A stretch of DNA of 64,000 nucleotides from Armillaria gallica (taxonomy: Eukaryota; Basidiomycota; Agaricomycetes; Agaricales; Physalacriaceae). Positions 47,784 through 58,669 of the stretch are shown piece after piece. The stretch spans positions 2,418,001 through 2,482,000 of the forward strand of contig JBANDB010000004.1 of NCBI GenBank assembly GCA_037576215.1. The letters are read 5' to 3'. The position numbers were made by a program, and so were the translations under genes. The notes under the pieces were generated by a model. It worked only from the letters and a program-made list of their open reading frames with translations. It was not told the origin of the DNA and made no database searches. How positions within the stretch are numbered: position 1 is the stretch's first letter; every line of letters begins with the position of its first letter.

Positions 47784-48897
47784 TTAAAAATCCTCCTCCG
47801 GCGATGTGTCGTTTGTATAAGATCCCGAGCTCGAGGAGTAAGGCTCCGCTTCTTCGCTGTAAGTCCCAGAAAAGTATCGCTCCATCATCTCAACCCAACT
47901 GTCACGGTCGGCGTAAGTCCCAGAAAAGTCCCGCTCCAGCATCTCGACCCAACTGTCACGGTCGGCATCACTTTCTGCGCACAAGACGTGTCGTGGATGG
48001 TTTCTCCCTTGCTCCTTTTCGGCTTCGACAATGAAAAACGCATGCCGGTATTCATTTTCTTCGTCCGTAGTCGTAGGTCGTTCCGTCCGCTGCTGTCGAC
48101 CAATATGGGCTCCTGTAATTGTGATTGAGCCCAGATGTGCTCCACCGCGCTGCAAAAGTTTATTTGAAACCGGAGACAATATGAAGATGAACCACATACG
48201 TAATCATAGTATTCCAGCACAGAGCCCTGCAGGACAAAGTACCGGATTTTCCATCCACCCAAATTCCTGCCACGTTTAGTCAGATATCCTTCTTTGTGTC
48301 CGGCTTGCATAACAGGCTGATTCATTTCACGCATGATGTCCGACGTGAGGAACGCAATCACTTCATCTTTATTCTTCACCGGTAGTTTGATCAGAGTTTG
48401 AAGGTAGTTTTGAAGGACGGCCTGCATTTAATTGAGCGGTGGAAGCACGTACACCTATCGTGATGCTTACCTTTCGCTGGTCGACTTTAGCCGGTGCACG
48501 GTCTTTCCAGAGCTTTCCCTTCGGTAAGTTCGCAATCTTCTTACCGACGCCTTTACCGACGCTGTTTCGCACCCTCTGGTCTAGGTTCAGAACGTCCGAG
48601 TACATCTTCTTCACCTTCCATCCGTCCTTGCCGCCGCCAGGATTGACTTCCACCACGAATGAAAGAACTTCTTTGCCACGGTCATTTGGTCTGACAAAGG
48701 CATGCGACACATTGATGGTTATCCGATGAACATCGGTGGGGAGCAAGGGAAGGGCGCGGAACGGAGATTTGGGCCTCTCATGCTTATCTTGCTGTGGTGG
48801 CTGTAATTGTGCTTGGTCAGGATCAGAAGGGCCTGTACCACCATTGGCGATTCCAGCTAGAGGTGACTTGGAGGTATAGCCGGAATCTGGAGTCTGG
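47784..48897 (-). CDS. PX-PH module of Bem3/RhoGAP type, fused behind a kinase
   Basis: Exon 48897-48471 encodes a Pro/Gln-rich lead (SQTPDSGYTSK) and a PX domain (NDRGKEVLSFVVEV, GKKIANLPKGKLWKD, KVDQRK). After a 49 bp intron (48422-48470), exon 48421-48200 finishes PX (NYLQTLIKLP, EVIAFLTSD) and starts the PH domain (KEGYLTKRGRNLGGWKIRYF, LEYYDY). A 50 bp intron (48150-48199) precedes the last exon, with RGGAHLGSITITGAHIG, ENEYRHAFFIVEAE, RHVLCAESDADRDSWVEM and the stop at 47786-47784. PX and PH bind membrane phosphoinositides. In fungal Bem3-like Cdc42/Rho regulators they precede a RhoGAP domain, which is absent here. The upstream kinase exon (ending 48967) joins in phase through the intron 48898-48966, so the module forms one reading frame with the kinase. 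Confidence 0.8.
47862..47975 (-). repeat. 54 bp tandem duplication in the PH C-terminal helix
   Basis: Two adjacent 54 bp units, each beginning GTAAGTCCCAGAAAAGT on the plus strand, encode ADRDSWVEMLERDFSGTY and ADRDSWVEMMERYFSGTY. This is an exact 18-codon in-frame duplication of the PH domain's C-terminal helix. The units differ at about five positions, so it is not brand new. Confidence 0.85.
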
Positions 48898-50263
48898 CTT
48901 GGAGACAGGTCACTCACGTAGACATTAGCTAACCGAGAAGAGGGTGATCATGGATGAGGAACGTACCTGGCATTCTGCAATGTTGCACCATAATAATAAT
49001 ACCGGGACACGCTGGTAGTGGTATACAATCTTATCCTTTCAAGACTCAAGATGAGGCTGAGCACATACATTGTGATGCTCCCCTCCTTCATTGACTCCTG
49101 ACCAAGCTTTAATTCGCCTGCTAAGACCTTTGGAATTTGTTCCGCAATTGGCCGTTGACTGGGAGAAGCTGTGAGACATGCCATTACGAGTGACCATAGG
49201 TCATCTTGTAGAAGATGTTGGGGTCACAGCGGAAATTTTCCTGCCATCACCATATGTATAACAGCAGCTTCATTTTTGATGTCACTGAAAGGCGGCTTCC
49301 CGGTAAATATCTTGAAAGAATGAGATAGTGTGGTGCGGTAAGCTGCAGACCCTACCTCGACAACAGTGCAACCATAGGCATAGATATCCCTGGCGGCGAT
49401 GTATGCCCAGTCAATTACTGCCTGTGGGTCGATATACTCCGGAGCTAGCCAGCGGATGCTTCCTTTGCTCATCCTAGAAGAGCTGTCAAGAGTCTGTGAT
49501 TCTGCCAAGAGGGAAAGGCCAAAGTCGGCCAGACAGCAACATAGATCATTCGTCACAAGAATATTTGGATGACGAAGTTGCCTCCATACGAGAGCTTCTT
49601 GGCAAAAGTCCTGCAGTAGAACGTTCAAAAGGTAGTTTCGTTTAGTGCGCTCACAACTCACCCGCAGAACCCTTGCCTTCTGCTCCTCGGGGCAGAATAC
49701 CCGAAGAACCTTCAAGCAGACTTGAGTATCGTGAAGACGCCCCTTCCAAATGTCCTGCAGAGAGGCGACACGTTGAAACAAAACGATTACCCCAAAAGAA
49801 CGATGGACTCACTGCAAAGCCACCACCCGCTACGGGATAACTTCCCCCTTCTCTAGTCACGTCTCGAAGGTAAAGGGAAAAGGGAATTATGTTTCGGGAC
49901 TTGCACAGCGCTCGAAGACATTTCATGCAGGCTGTACGATATACATCGCGATGGCGCTCGTCATCCAGTTCCTGACAGTTCAGATTGCTACCGATTAAAA
50001 GCTCTATTGTAACATACCTGCTGCAGTACATCCATAACCACCCTTTCCACCCTTGATGGTATCGATTTCACAGTCTTCCAAGGGAGACGAGTATCACGAA
50101 TTAAATTCTGAACCTGAATCTGAATCTGAGCTCGTGCTTCATTTTCGACAAGTCCATCGTCGAGCGTGATTTGAGTCCAGCGGTTCAAAATTGGACGCAA
50201 CGGTCCGGTGGATGAAGTGGTGATTTCGTTGAGGGTAGAGCTTTCGGTGTCAGGTGTCAACAT
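48898..50263 (-). pseudogene. Protein kinase copy 2, catalytic loop deleted, fused to PX-PH
   Basis: The start ATG is at 50263-50261 (MLTPDTESS). The exon order matches copy 1: TACMKCLRALCK, EGGSYPVAGGGFA, then DIWKGRLHDTQVCLKVLR with the kinase Lys, and DFCQEALVWRQLRHPNIL. The sequence then jumps directly to VTNDLCCCLADFGLSLL: subdomains IV to VIb, including the catalytic Asp, are missing. GSIRWLAPEYID and KPPFSDIKNEAAVIH follow, and a TGA (49226-49224) replaces an Arg codon at the position of PLRPQHLL. The last kinase exon (MACLTASPSQRP) ends at a GTACGT donor (48966) and splices in phase to the PX-PH exon. The kinase is dead twice over; the PX-PH half could still be expressed from an internal start. 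Confidence 0.8.
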
Positions 50264-50717
50264 GCTTGTACGTGGTAAGGGCACAGGCGCTCATCAGCCC
50301 ATGCTGTACTGGCTGCCTAAGCTCTCTGATCTTGATCATAGACGAAATAATCAATATGACGCTCATACACAGCACGGGGGTGAGATAGTTGCTACTGCAA
50401 ACTTCTCGCGAGTGAGATTCCAGAGGGCCGACTCCCCTCTCGGTAATTAAGACTCGAAGGGCGGGCGGGATGCGCAAGCTCCTGCCTCAACGTCCAACTT
50501 GGAGACGACGGTCAAAATAAGGTGCTGTAAATGTACACCATCCGGAATATACTGCATATCAATATGTTCATAAAAATAAGAGGCAAGATCAATACTATGT
50601 CACAAGAAAAGAAGCAAGGAATTAGAGGACGGGCAGCGTGAATGAATAAGACAGAACGAGCAGCAAAAATATTCAAAACCTTGACACGAGATTGGCCACA
50701 CACGGTTTCGCGAATTG

Positions 50718-51319
50718 TTAGCCCGCCACTAGTTCCTTCAGCGCTTGGCCCAGTGCAAAACAGAGGCTGGCTGGGCGAGGAGGGACTGGAAACACCTTTT
50801 CTCCTTCCTTGTACCAATAAGCCAAGCTCATCCTTTTAACCACGACACGACCCTTAGCACCCTTCGAAAAACCCATGTAATGATCTCGACGTGTATGCTC
50901 ACTTTCTTGATGACCCAGGAATTTGACCGTCATTGCGATACCGTATCGGCGCTTGCCATGCTCAATCATTTCTCCTCTTTTCTTCCACCAAATCACCGGG
51001 AGGAGTTCATCATGGCCAGGCTTTTGATGCCTGATTTAACGATATGGGATGAGATCAGGAAGTTATGTTGATGCATTGCGTTCTGCTTTGAACAGGACCG
51101 GTGGCTCGCTCCGACTTTCGATGAATACGTCGCGGAAGTTCCGGGCTGGTTAGTCTTCGGTCTGAAATATAGTAGTAGATAGGGAGCGTGAAGGTCGTCA
51201 AGGCTCCCTGTTACGGAAGAGGTCGCAAGGCTTGTACTAATGCCGGAGGGGCGACAAAGTCTGGGTGTTTCGCATTGATACCGGAACCAAGCCAAGTGCG
51301 TGAGGGTCATATAGACCAC
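50718..51319 (-). pseudogene. Uncharacterised duplicated ORF region (partner 21.95-22.3 kb)
   Basis: Minus-strand frames share YLLYFRPKT and SHIVKSGIK with the 22 kb locus. The stretch 50718-50960 continues with KRGEMIEHGKRRYGIAMTVK and YWYKEGEKVFPVPPRPASL. Frames are interrupted, and the protein is unknown to me. Confidence 0.4.
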
Positions 51320-51349
51320 CGTCTAGCTACTATTGTGCGATCACTGAAC

Positions 51350-52110
51350 TGATCATGGACCAATACTATTTCCTTCAGGTGCTTGGTTCCTTCGGGCTTC
51401 ATACCAATATTCTGGTTCAGCGTCGTTGCGCTGCTCGATACAGTCGACTTTAGAGAAAGCCTAGATACGCACAGGAAACTCGAGCGACGTTTGTTTACGC
51501 AAAGAGAGCTCATCGCCGACACAGAAGGTAACGAACACGTATCGTTAATACGATTATTCGTCGTCATAATGCGTTGAAGTTGCAAGCAAAACACTGATTG
51601 GGGATAGCATCGGACCCTACAGGCTACGCGTCTGGACAGCGCATGAGGAAACCACATGGAAAGAAGGAAAGTACAACACACCAATGCTGTCAAACTTATT
51701 CTTCCTAACCAGTGTCCTGCCCTTACGCGTCGCCGGAGCAAGTGCGATCCTCGAAGTCGTATTAAGGGACAACGAAGCACCGGCTGCTGATCTGACTATG
51801 GAGTCGATTCAGAAGAAGAAAGCGTAGATATTCTGAACGTGCATTCAAGAACTCGACATGCTGTCTAGTCGTTGAGAATAAGAGCCACCTGTTCAACGTC
51901 CAGAGGTGTGGCGATGTCTTCAGGTGAATGTTGTGCGTTTCGGCTCGAGCTGAAAGAACGTGAGTCAGTGACCGAAAGGAAAAGTACCATCAAGAGAGCG
52001 ATGTCTTGACATCAATTGCGTCACAAGGATCTGATAGAGGAAAGTCGTTGTTCAACGAGAATATGATATAGAATCGATAAATAATACGACGCATCACGAA
52101 TAAATACCCG
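51350..52110. other. Repeat relics without a gene
   Basis: A fragment of the membrane-protein relic (NQNIGMKPEGT, about 51,390-51,420) is followed by the flank repeat that precedes SH3 copies (AACGTCCAGAGGTGTGGCG, also at 58.45 kb). Confidence 0.45.
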
Positions 52111-52124
52111 GTCTCTAATCAGAA

Positions 52125-52660
52125 TATCGCCCTAACAAGGCCTCCGCCGATAGCAGCACCAGCACCGAACCCTACACCACCTGCAGCAGAATGGGCCATC
52201 TACCCAACACATGAGAAAAACCGCCACACAAAAAAGAGGGATAGAGCGCACCGTATCACCATACTTGCCAAACCTGCTCTTCTTCCCAGCCTGGCCCGGG
52301 TCCTGCTGAAGCCCTACAGAATTAGTATCCGCTCCAGGAGGCGGAGGGGCGTTGGCGTTTGAGTGAGCGGCTATGAAGGGCTTGTACTCGTTCTTCTCTG
52401 TGGGAGCTAGGGGTACGGACCTGCCTGGGACGTATGCGGGAGGGAGGGTGCGAGAAGCAGGCGCAGGGACGATCTTCTCGGCGTCGAGGTTGTACGACCG
52501 GGGTGCTTTGGCTTGTACAGTGCCGGTGCTGGTAGTGGGGGAGGCAGGGAGGGCGACCTAAATGTAGATGGACGTGTCGGTATGGAGGCATGGATGGAGG
52601 GAAGATTCTCTGTGCCTCTGCTTGGGTGATGCACCAAGCGATGTGGAAGGAAACCCAGCA
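52125..52660 (-). pseudogene. SH3-protein relic copy S5: best-preserved tail, SH3 core deleted
   Basis: The last exon is intact (MAHSAAGGVGFGAGAAIGGG and on to LVRAIF) with its stop at about 52,125. The Pro-rich linker exon is open (PTEKNEYKPFIAAHSN, PPPPGADTNSVGLQQD, KSRFGKYGD). Upstream, APRSYNLD joins directly to AEKIVPAPASRTLPP. The entire SH3 core between the first and last beta strands has been removed in frame, and a frameshift lies further up. A protein from here would lack the SH3 ligand pocket. Confidence 0.7.
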
Positions 52661-53079
52661 CATACCTTATGAGCCTATGCCACGACCATTAGATTCCCAG
52701 TCTCCAGACTATGATCCTTCGCCAAAGACTGCGTGTCCTTCAGATTGTCCTTGAAAAGGTGGTGCTCGACGTGCCACGGATGCACAGGAGGAATACCATA
52801 TTCTTTATTTTGGCGAGGAGACCAGCTGATACTGATATATGCAGCGCTGAGCCCATTATCGTTCGTGTGATAAAGGAGGCAGCTCTTACCTGAAGTCACC
52901 CATCTGCGTTTAGCATACATCCTCTCACTCCGGGAAAGGAATACTCGTTTCTCTAGGTGAATAAAATCAGCCATAGATCCCTCGTACACACAATTTTTTT
53001 TTTGCTACTCACCGGCCAGTACTGATTCCAAACATCCTAAAAACTATCCGAGAGAATGCTACTTCTGATGGGCCGAGTT

Positions 53080-54688
53080 TGCATTGTTGCGCTGAAAATT
53101 GAGGACGGGTGTAGAACAATCGATGATGGTGGTAAGCTGATGTGCTGCGTTCGACGATGCCGATTTCGTCGAGTTCGACCGCCATCACGGCGACACTTCT
53201 CGATGGGACAAATTACTCCAAGAAATCGTCGTTTTCCTCAGCGAGTACCGCGGTCGACCGGGGAGAGGCAGCAAGAGCTACGCGCGCAAAATGGTTGTGC
53301 GGGAACAGAAATAAATAATCAATTATTTATTTACACCCTTAGCTTGAACAATGACCACGATCATCATTAACTATCCACGACTCTAAAGGATCAGAGCCAG
53401 TTACCATGACCATCCTTTCCATCGTTGCGGCACACAAACGAACCGACCGTCTCTGCGCCGTATAGCCAGTCCGTACCGCCGGGCGTCACCCCGACATCAA
53501 ACTACTCGACAAGAGCACAGAAGACAGGATTTGTTCCGTCTACTCTGTATCGTGTGGTGGTATATCAGGTCGAAAGCTCAATACTGCTGGAGCCGACGAG
53601 TCCAAGCTGCAAGGAAGTGCCGTACTTCGTTGCTCGGGATTTTTCACCGTGCGCGCCGCCGACTGAATACATACCATGGAGCCTGATATCGAGGAAGAAC
53701 AATGCCGGGGAAGCTCACCAGAGGACATATACAGTTGCTTTGGCCCTAACGACAAGCTACCTCTCTGTGGAATGATCTTCCGAAGACCGTTCGTCGGCGT
53801 ACTCCTGAATGGAAAAGCTAGGAGAGCGTACTACCGGGAAACGAATGATGAGAAGTATGCGCTTTTCCTCCCTTTCGTTCGCTATCTGATACACGTCAGA
53901 GGAGAAGGATCTAGGCAACGTTGGCATCGCAGGCCTCATCCACGCCTATATGCGCTTTTGCACAAAGACGTACTCTGCCTTCGTCATGCCTTTTACCACA
54001 GATGGCGGCCCATCGACTTTGATCATCCGTGGTGCCTTTGCCGAGGCAAAAGATGATCGCGAATTTGCTGAATCACGTATGGATGACTCGGGTGGGGGCG
54101 TCGCATTTCTAGTACAGTTTTCCTAGCCTGTATTTGCACAATACATTTGCGACAATCTGCTTCATCACTCTAAGCCCTATTGAATTCGGCATGACTTTAT
54201 TTATGAATGTCGCTGCTTGTCGAAAGCACTGGCCAACAATTATAATTCAAATTGCACCGGGATCTCGCGATTCGTCTTCATCGAGAAGACGCTTATGCTA
54301 CGGTACGGTTTCTCAATAGCGGCGACTCGTCCTAATATCAACAGGTGCAGGTCCTCAAGTGCCCCGATCAAATTTGTAGTAGATTTCATCATCAAGTAAA
54401 ATTCCCAACCGTAAAGAGACAAGACTGCTGCCATATCCTGCTGATCACTACCTCGGAGGGTCGTACATCCTCCGAGTGTTCGGCTTGGGTGACCGCTTCA
54501 TCCTGCACTTGTATTTGCTCCTGCATCGTACCCAGCCAACGCCCGGATGCTGGTACAATTCATTAGCAATTAACGAAGCTTCTGTGTTTGTTTCGGCCTA
54601 CCCCGCTCGCGTCTTTTCGGCTCCCTCTACCTGTACGTCGTGCAGGTCCGCCCCGGTCTGTTGTTCGTGCTCATCGATATCTGGATGG
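53080..54688 (+). pseudogene. Plus-strand arm of the large segmental duplication (partner 24.93-26.35 kb)
   Basis: The same order of frames as at 25-26.4 kb, with less deletion: SSPEDIYSCFGPND and DEKYALFLPFVRYLIHVR, then an additional stretch GIAGLIHAYMRFC with FVMPFTTDGGPSTLIIRG. After a gap the GDRFILHLYLLLHRTQP frame follows. Frame changes occur, and the family is not recognised. Confidence 0.5.
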
Positions 54689-55628
54689 TTATTCTAAGAA
54701 CACTACCAATGAGCTCAGATCACAGTTCTTGGCATTGCCCTTACGCACCCGGATATTCTGCCACAACGGTACCAACAGACCCTCCTGCATCAGCTGTACA
54801 AATTCTACGAGCAGCGCTGTGCTCTTGAACCCGGTATCTTCAATCCTGTCAAACTGGGGAGGAAACACCGTAGGTTCGTCGAGGAAATAAGTAACGTCAA
54901 AGGCCCACGAGACCTGGTTGCAGATTAGTAAAACGACTTGAAGACGAAGATCGAGTACGTACAGGTTCAAGTTGGGTCTCGACATCCGGATGCTTCCACT
55001 CCATCGATATAATGACATTGGGAACTCCACAAGTAATCTGCACCGAAAAGTCGAACTTGTCGATGGAATAGGAGAGGGGCTTGGTGGCAAACTTGAGTTT
55101 GTTCGTCAACGTCTTATGTTCAGACGCAAGGTTGAATCCAACCATTGACAGCAGTGTATGGCAAATGGCGGTAATATGCTGTTCACGCCGGTGCAACATG
55201 TTCTGCTCTGGGAATTCTGCCTCATTCTGAAGACGTTGCATAAACTGGAAGGTATAAATCGTCTTCGAGACAGCAGTATGCTATAAAATAAAGGGGATTA
55301 GAATAAAATCACTCCCCTGAAGGAGAGCACGTACTGTCTTCAAAGCTTCTGGAAAGTTCAGGAGACGCCCAGCGACATTCCACTGGCTGAGGCTGAGATC
55401 AGGCAAGGAAGGAAAAAATCTTCGTGTGGTCTTGACGATATCATCGTCCACTCCAATTTCACAACAGATTCGTAACCAAAGCAAGAGCTGGTTGTTCCAT
55501 TCATCGGCAGGGGGGTTTCTTCCGAACACTGTATAATATGCTGACCGTACAGCGTTGATCGCACAGTCTGGCGGGGGAGGGTCGAGGAGGGCGAGGATGA
55601 ACAAAGGATTAGAAGTGAGATCGTCCAT
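54689..55628 (-). CDS. MDDL-family protein, three-exon intact short form (278 aa)
   Basis: The ATG at 55628-55626 opens exon 1 (55628-55335): MDDLTSNPLFILALLDPPP, FGRNPPADEWNNQ, LLLWLRICCEIGVDDD and SQWNVAGRLLNFPEALKT. Exon 2 (55280-54963) has FQFMQRLQNEAEFPEQNM and ICHTLLSMVGFNLASE, then CGVPNVIISMEWKHPDVE. Exon 3 (54913-54689) has SWAFDVTYFLDEPTVFPPQF, ALLVEFVQLMQEGLLVPLW and a stop. Introns are 54 and 50 bp with GTACGT donors and AG acceptors, all in phase 0. No known domain was recognised; the protein looks helical and soluble. Copies at 26.5, 29.8 and 41.4 kb are broken, and those at 29.8 and 41.4 kb continue into a long C-terminal half that is missing here, so this is either a short paralogue or a 3'-truncated copy with a fortuitous stop. 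Confidence 0.6.
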
Positions 55629-55859
55629 CAGCAACAGTTGGTGCTCTTCAAAGTACGAGATCAAGGTGTTTTGTTTCACCCGCTGTCGTTGAGGTCTCGG
55701 CAAGGACCTGTCGGCAGTTGCTGCGCCGCAAAAATCGCGTTTTGCTCTAGGAGCAGCCGCTCCGTAAAACCGACGTACGGTCGCTGTTAAAGGATATCGC
55801 ACCGAGGTAATAATGCCCTCCCATCCATTAACACGGTGTGCGACGAATGAATCTCCCTA

Positions 55860-56420
55860 ATCACAATATCGCTCTAACAAGGCTAGTAGCACCAGTACCA
55901 AACCCTACACCGCCTGTAGCAGAGTATCTACACAACACATAAGAAAACGATACGCACAAAAGAGACCCAACGCACCGTATTACCGTACTTGTCAAACTTG
56001 CTCTTTTTTCCATCCTGACCCGGGTCCTGCTGGAGCTCAACAGAGTTGGTGCTCGCTCCAGGAGGCGGAGGCGCGTTGGCGTTTGAGTGAACGGCCAGTA
56101 CTCTTTCTTCTCTGTGGAAGCTGGATGTACGGATCTATGAGCAGTGGGTGGGACGTATGTCGGGGCAAGTGCTGGCGCTATCTTCTCGACATAACTCGCG
56201 GGGAAGAGGGAATGGCCGCCCATGTGCTCCTCAAGCCACCAACGACTAGACAGGGTGTCGAGCTCCTGGATGCACATTCAGAACATCCACGCTCTCCTCT
56301 TCAAATTCGACTCGGCGGCTTCCAGAAGCAATCAGATCGTGCTTCGTTGTCCCTTAATACGACTTCGAGGAACACGAAAGCACACTTGCTCCGGGGACGG
56401 CGTTAGCATTTAGGAAGAAC
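55860..56420 (-). pseudogene. SH3-protein relic copy S6
   Basis: The copy holds the SH3 end (EEHMGGHSLFPASYVEKI), a Pro-rich linker (PTYVPPTAHRS), a frame slip before TPTRLRLLERAP, and a tail YSATGGVGFGTGATSLVRA with an internal deletion. The N-terminal SH3 strands are missing. Confidence 0.65.
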
Positions 56421-56710
56421 AAGTTTGAGCGCTGTGCTTTCCATTTTCCCGTGTCGTTTTCTTTTCACATCACGTGATTCGCATGGGGAGGGGTTGCGGT
56501 AAGGCTTTTCTCTGCCTGTTACCACCACCTCCGCTTCACTTGAGGCCTTCTCACGCTCGAGGTTTTAATTTGGTAACAATGAATGCTGTGGTTCTTCCTG
56601 AGCGCTACGATACGCTGGGGCAGCTGTTGCTCAAGCTGTATCGCTATCATAAGTCTGCTTGACTCTTCAAGCTCCCCTCATTGCCCAAACTATCTCCTCA
56701 GATTCTAATT

Positions 56711-57655
56711 ATGTTCAGTACTTCCTCTATTCCCGGATTTATCACCTTCGAATCCGCGGGGCTCATCGCTCTCGCCGACCTCTCCACTGTTGCAGTGAGG
56801 ACGGCTCTGACAGGAACATCCTCATACCTTGATATTCTTGTCCTTGCACCGGGCATGCATCAGCAGAAATCTGCCGTCAAGGTCAATGACGGGGAACTAC
56901 CGCTCGCCGGCTCGATAAAAACTGAATACGTTTTCCGAGTGGAGAACCCTGCTACCGTCAGCTACCTACGACACATTGGTCGCACTGGAAAACTTGTCAC
57001 CGCATGGGTATCCTCAAGTCCGTCCCGTTACCGCGGTCCATTGACGAACCCTTTCTGCGGCATCCATACATCCATACACACCTATCCTCTCTTCGTCACC
57101 GGAGTGCGCGCGACTCTGCTATACTTCCTGTGCCCAGTGCTGACTATCATCGTCTTTGTGCTCCTGGGCATCATTAGAGATTGGTGGGCACTTGGGGTCT
57201 TGGGAATGCTTATGTTAGCTAGATTAATCAATGTGGTCGTCATTAAGCGGAGAACTCACGGCCTTGGATGGAAGGGAAAGAAGCAGCCGGATGTGTATGG
57301 CGACTTCCTTATACTTCTGAGCCAGGATCGCTGGGTGCGTTTGCAGGGGTTGGTGGATGATCTCAAGGCCGTGATAGAAGGCCAATGGTTACGGGATCAG
57401 ACCACAGAAGAGGGCTATACCGTCGGGTTCGCTACACTGCTTCTGTACGTGTCTGTCGCTGTTGCAGGAAACACATCGACGGTCGGGAACCTGCTCATCG
57501 CGTTCTTGCTGCTTTGCTCCGCCGCTCTATTGGGCCTCTGTAACTCCTCGACACAATGTTTACAGATGTTCAATCGTGTTGTGAGGAAGTGTGGAGAGGA
57601 GAAGGAATACAAGCAGAGGTTGGAAGGATCTTGTCCGTATAAGCGGGAAGGGTAA
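56711..57655 (+). CDS. Intact single-exon membrane protein (314 aa)
   Basis: The start is ATG 56711; the open frame extends ten codons further up without an ATG. A Thr/Ser-rich N-terminus (MFSTSSIPGFITFESAG) with one weakly hydrophobic segment (LIALADLSTVAVRTAL) leads to a soluble loop (PLAGSIKTEYVFRVE, TVSYLRHIGRTGKLVTAW). Then come four clear membrane helices: LLYFLCPVLTIIVFVLLGII, WALGVLGMLMLARLINVVVI, YTVGFATLLLYVSVAVAG and LLIAFLLLCSAALLGLC. A soluble segment (DFLILLSQDRWVRLQGLVDD) lies between pairs, with a charged tail after. This architecture belongs to an Agaricomycete family of unknown function. It is the longest clean host ORF in the window and has no frame damage. It is surrounded by SH3 relics S6 and S7. 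Confidence 0.85.
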   Translation: MFSTSSIPGFITFESAGLIALADLSTVAVRTALTGTSSYLDILVLAPGMHQQKSAVKVNDGELPLAGSIKTEYVFRVENPATVSYLRHIGRTGKLVTAWVSSSPSRYRGPLTNPFCGIHTSIHTYPLFVTGVRATLLYFLCPVLTIIVFVLLGIIRDWWALGVLGMLMLARLINVVVIKRRTHGLGWKGKKQPDVYGDFLILLSQDRWVRLQGLVDDLKAVIEGQWLRDQTTEEGYTVGFATLLLYVSVAVAGNTSTVGNLLIAFLLLCSAALLGLCNSSTQCLQMFNRVVRKCGEEKEYKQRLEGSCPYKREG

Positions 57656-58665
57656 CTGGGCCGTTCGCATGGAGCTAATGAAACCTGTATTTTCGCCGTT
57701 ATGATTACAACATGAGACGTATTTTTATCTCACTGTTACGCAAGGTGAAGAAATCGTCCATAGGCGCTTACTGTCTAGCGCTCCACGGTCACGGCTATCT
57801 ACCAAACCCTGAAAATAAGTCATAACAGTGAACTACTTATTGGTCTGAGTTATAAAGCACGTCGTTGAACCACATCCCCAAGGACAGTAACTTGATACTC
57901 ACCGGAGTGGAACGAGGCGAGAGACCCTTCAACCCTTGTCAACTCCTCGTTGATACCAGTCCAACGCAGCCGCTATCCAACGTCGCTAAACTTCGGTGTA
58001 GAAGGATAATAGTGTCAAACACGGTCATCGAAATTCGACAGCCGACAACTTATACCTCTCTCTGCGCTCACAGTACTCGCACGGGCCGGATTGCGACTGG
58101 TACATGTCAGGCGTGCATCGAGATTAGTTGCTCGCGGAACCCGCGCGCCATATGAGCAGCACAGCATTGGACCCTGCGCGTGTCTGGACAGCGCATGAGA
58201 AAACGATTCGGGAAAATGGAAAGTACAGCGCACCGATGTCGTCAAACTTGTTCTTCCTAAATGCTAACGCCGTCCCCGGAGCAAGTGTGCTTTCGCGTTC
58301 CTCGAAGTCGTATTACGGGACAACGAAGCAGATCTGATTGCTTATGGAAGCTGCCGAGTCGAATTTGAAGAGGAAAGCGTGGATATTCTAAATGTGCATC
58401 CAAGAACTCAACATCCTGTCTAGTCGTTGAGAATAAGAGCCACCTGTTCAACGTTCAGAGGTGTGGCGATGTCTGTTGTGCGTTTCGGCTCGAGCTGAAA
58501 GAACATGAGCCATTGATTGAAAGGAGAATTGCCATCAGAAGAGCGATTTCTTGACATCAATTGCGTTGCGAGTACATGGATCTGATAGAGGAAAGTCGTC
58601 GTTCAATGCGAATATGGTATAGGATCGATAAATAACACGCGATGCATCACGAATAAATACCCGAT
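57656..58665. other. No supportable gene; flank repeats
   Basis: 58,140-58,500 repeats the S6-type end (CACTTGCTCCGGGGACGG equivalents) in opposite orientation around 58,262-58,400, then the AACGTTCAGAGGTGTGGCG flank found before S5. Nothing coding can be supported. Confidence 0.4.
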
Positions 58666-58669
58666 CTCT

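Noticed and set aside
52985..53005. Run of T as another LINE tail
   Set aside because: The duplicated locus at 24.83 kb has the same flanks with only four T; this is slippage in a homopolymer.
56681..56710. Start of the membrane-protein gene at 56681
   Set aside because: That codon is TTG; the first ATG in frame is 56711 and gives a typical N-terminus.
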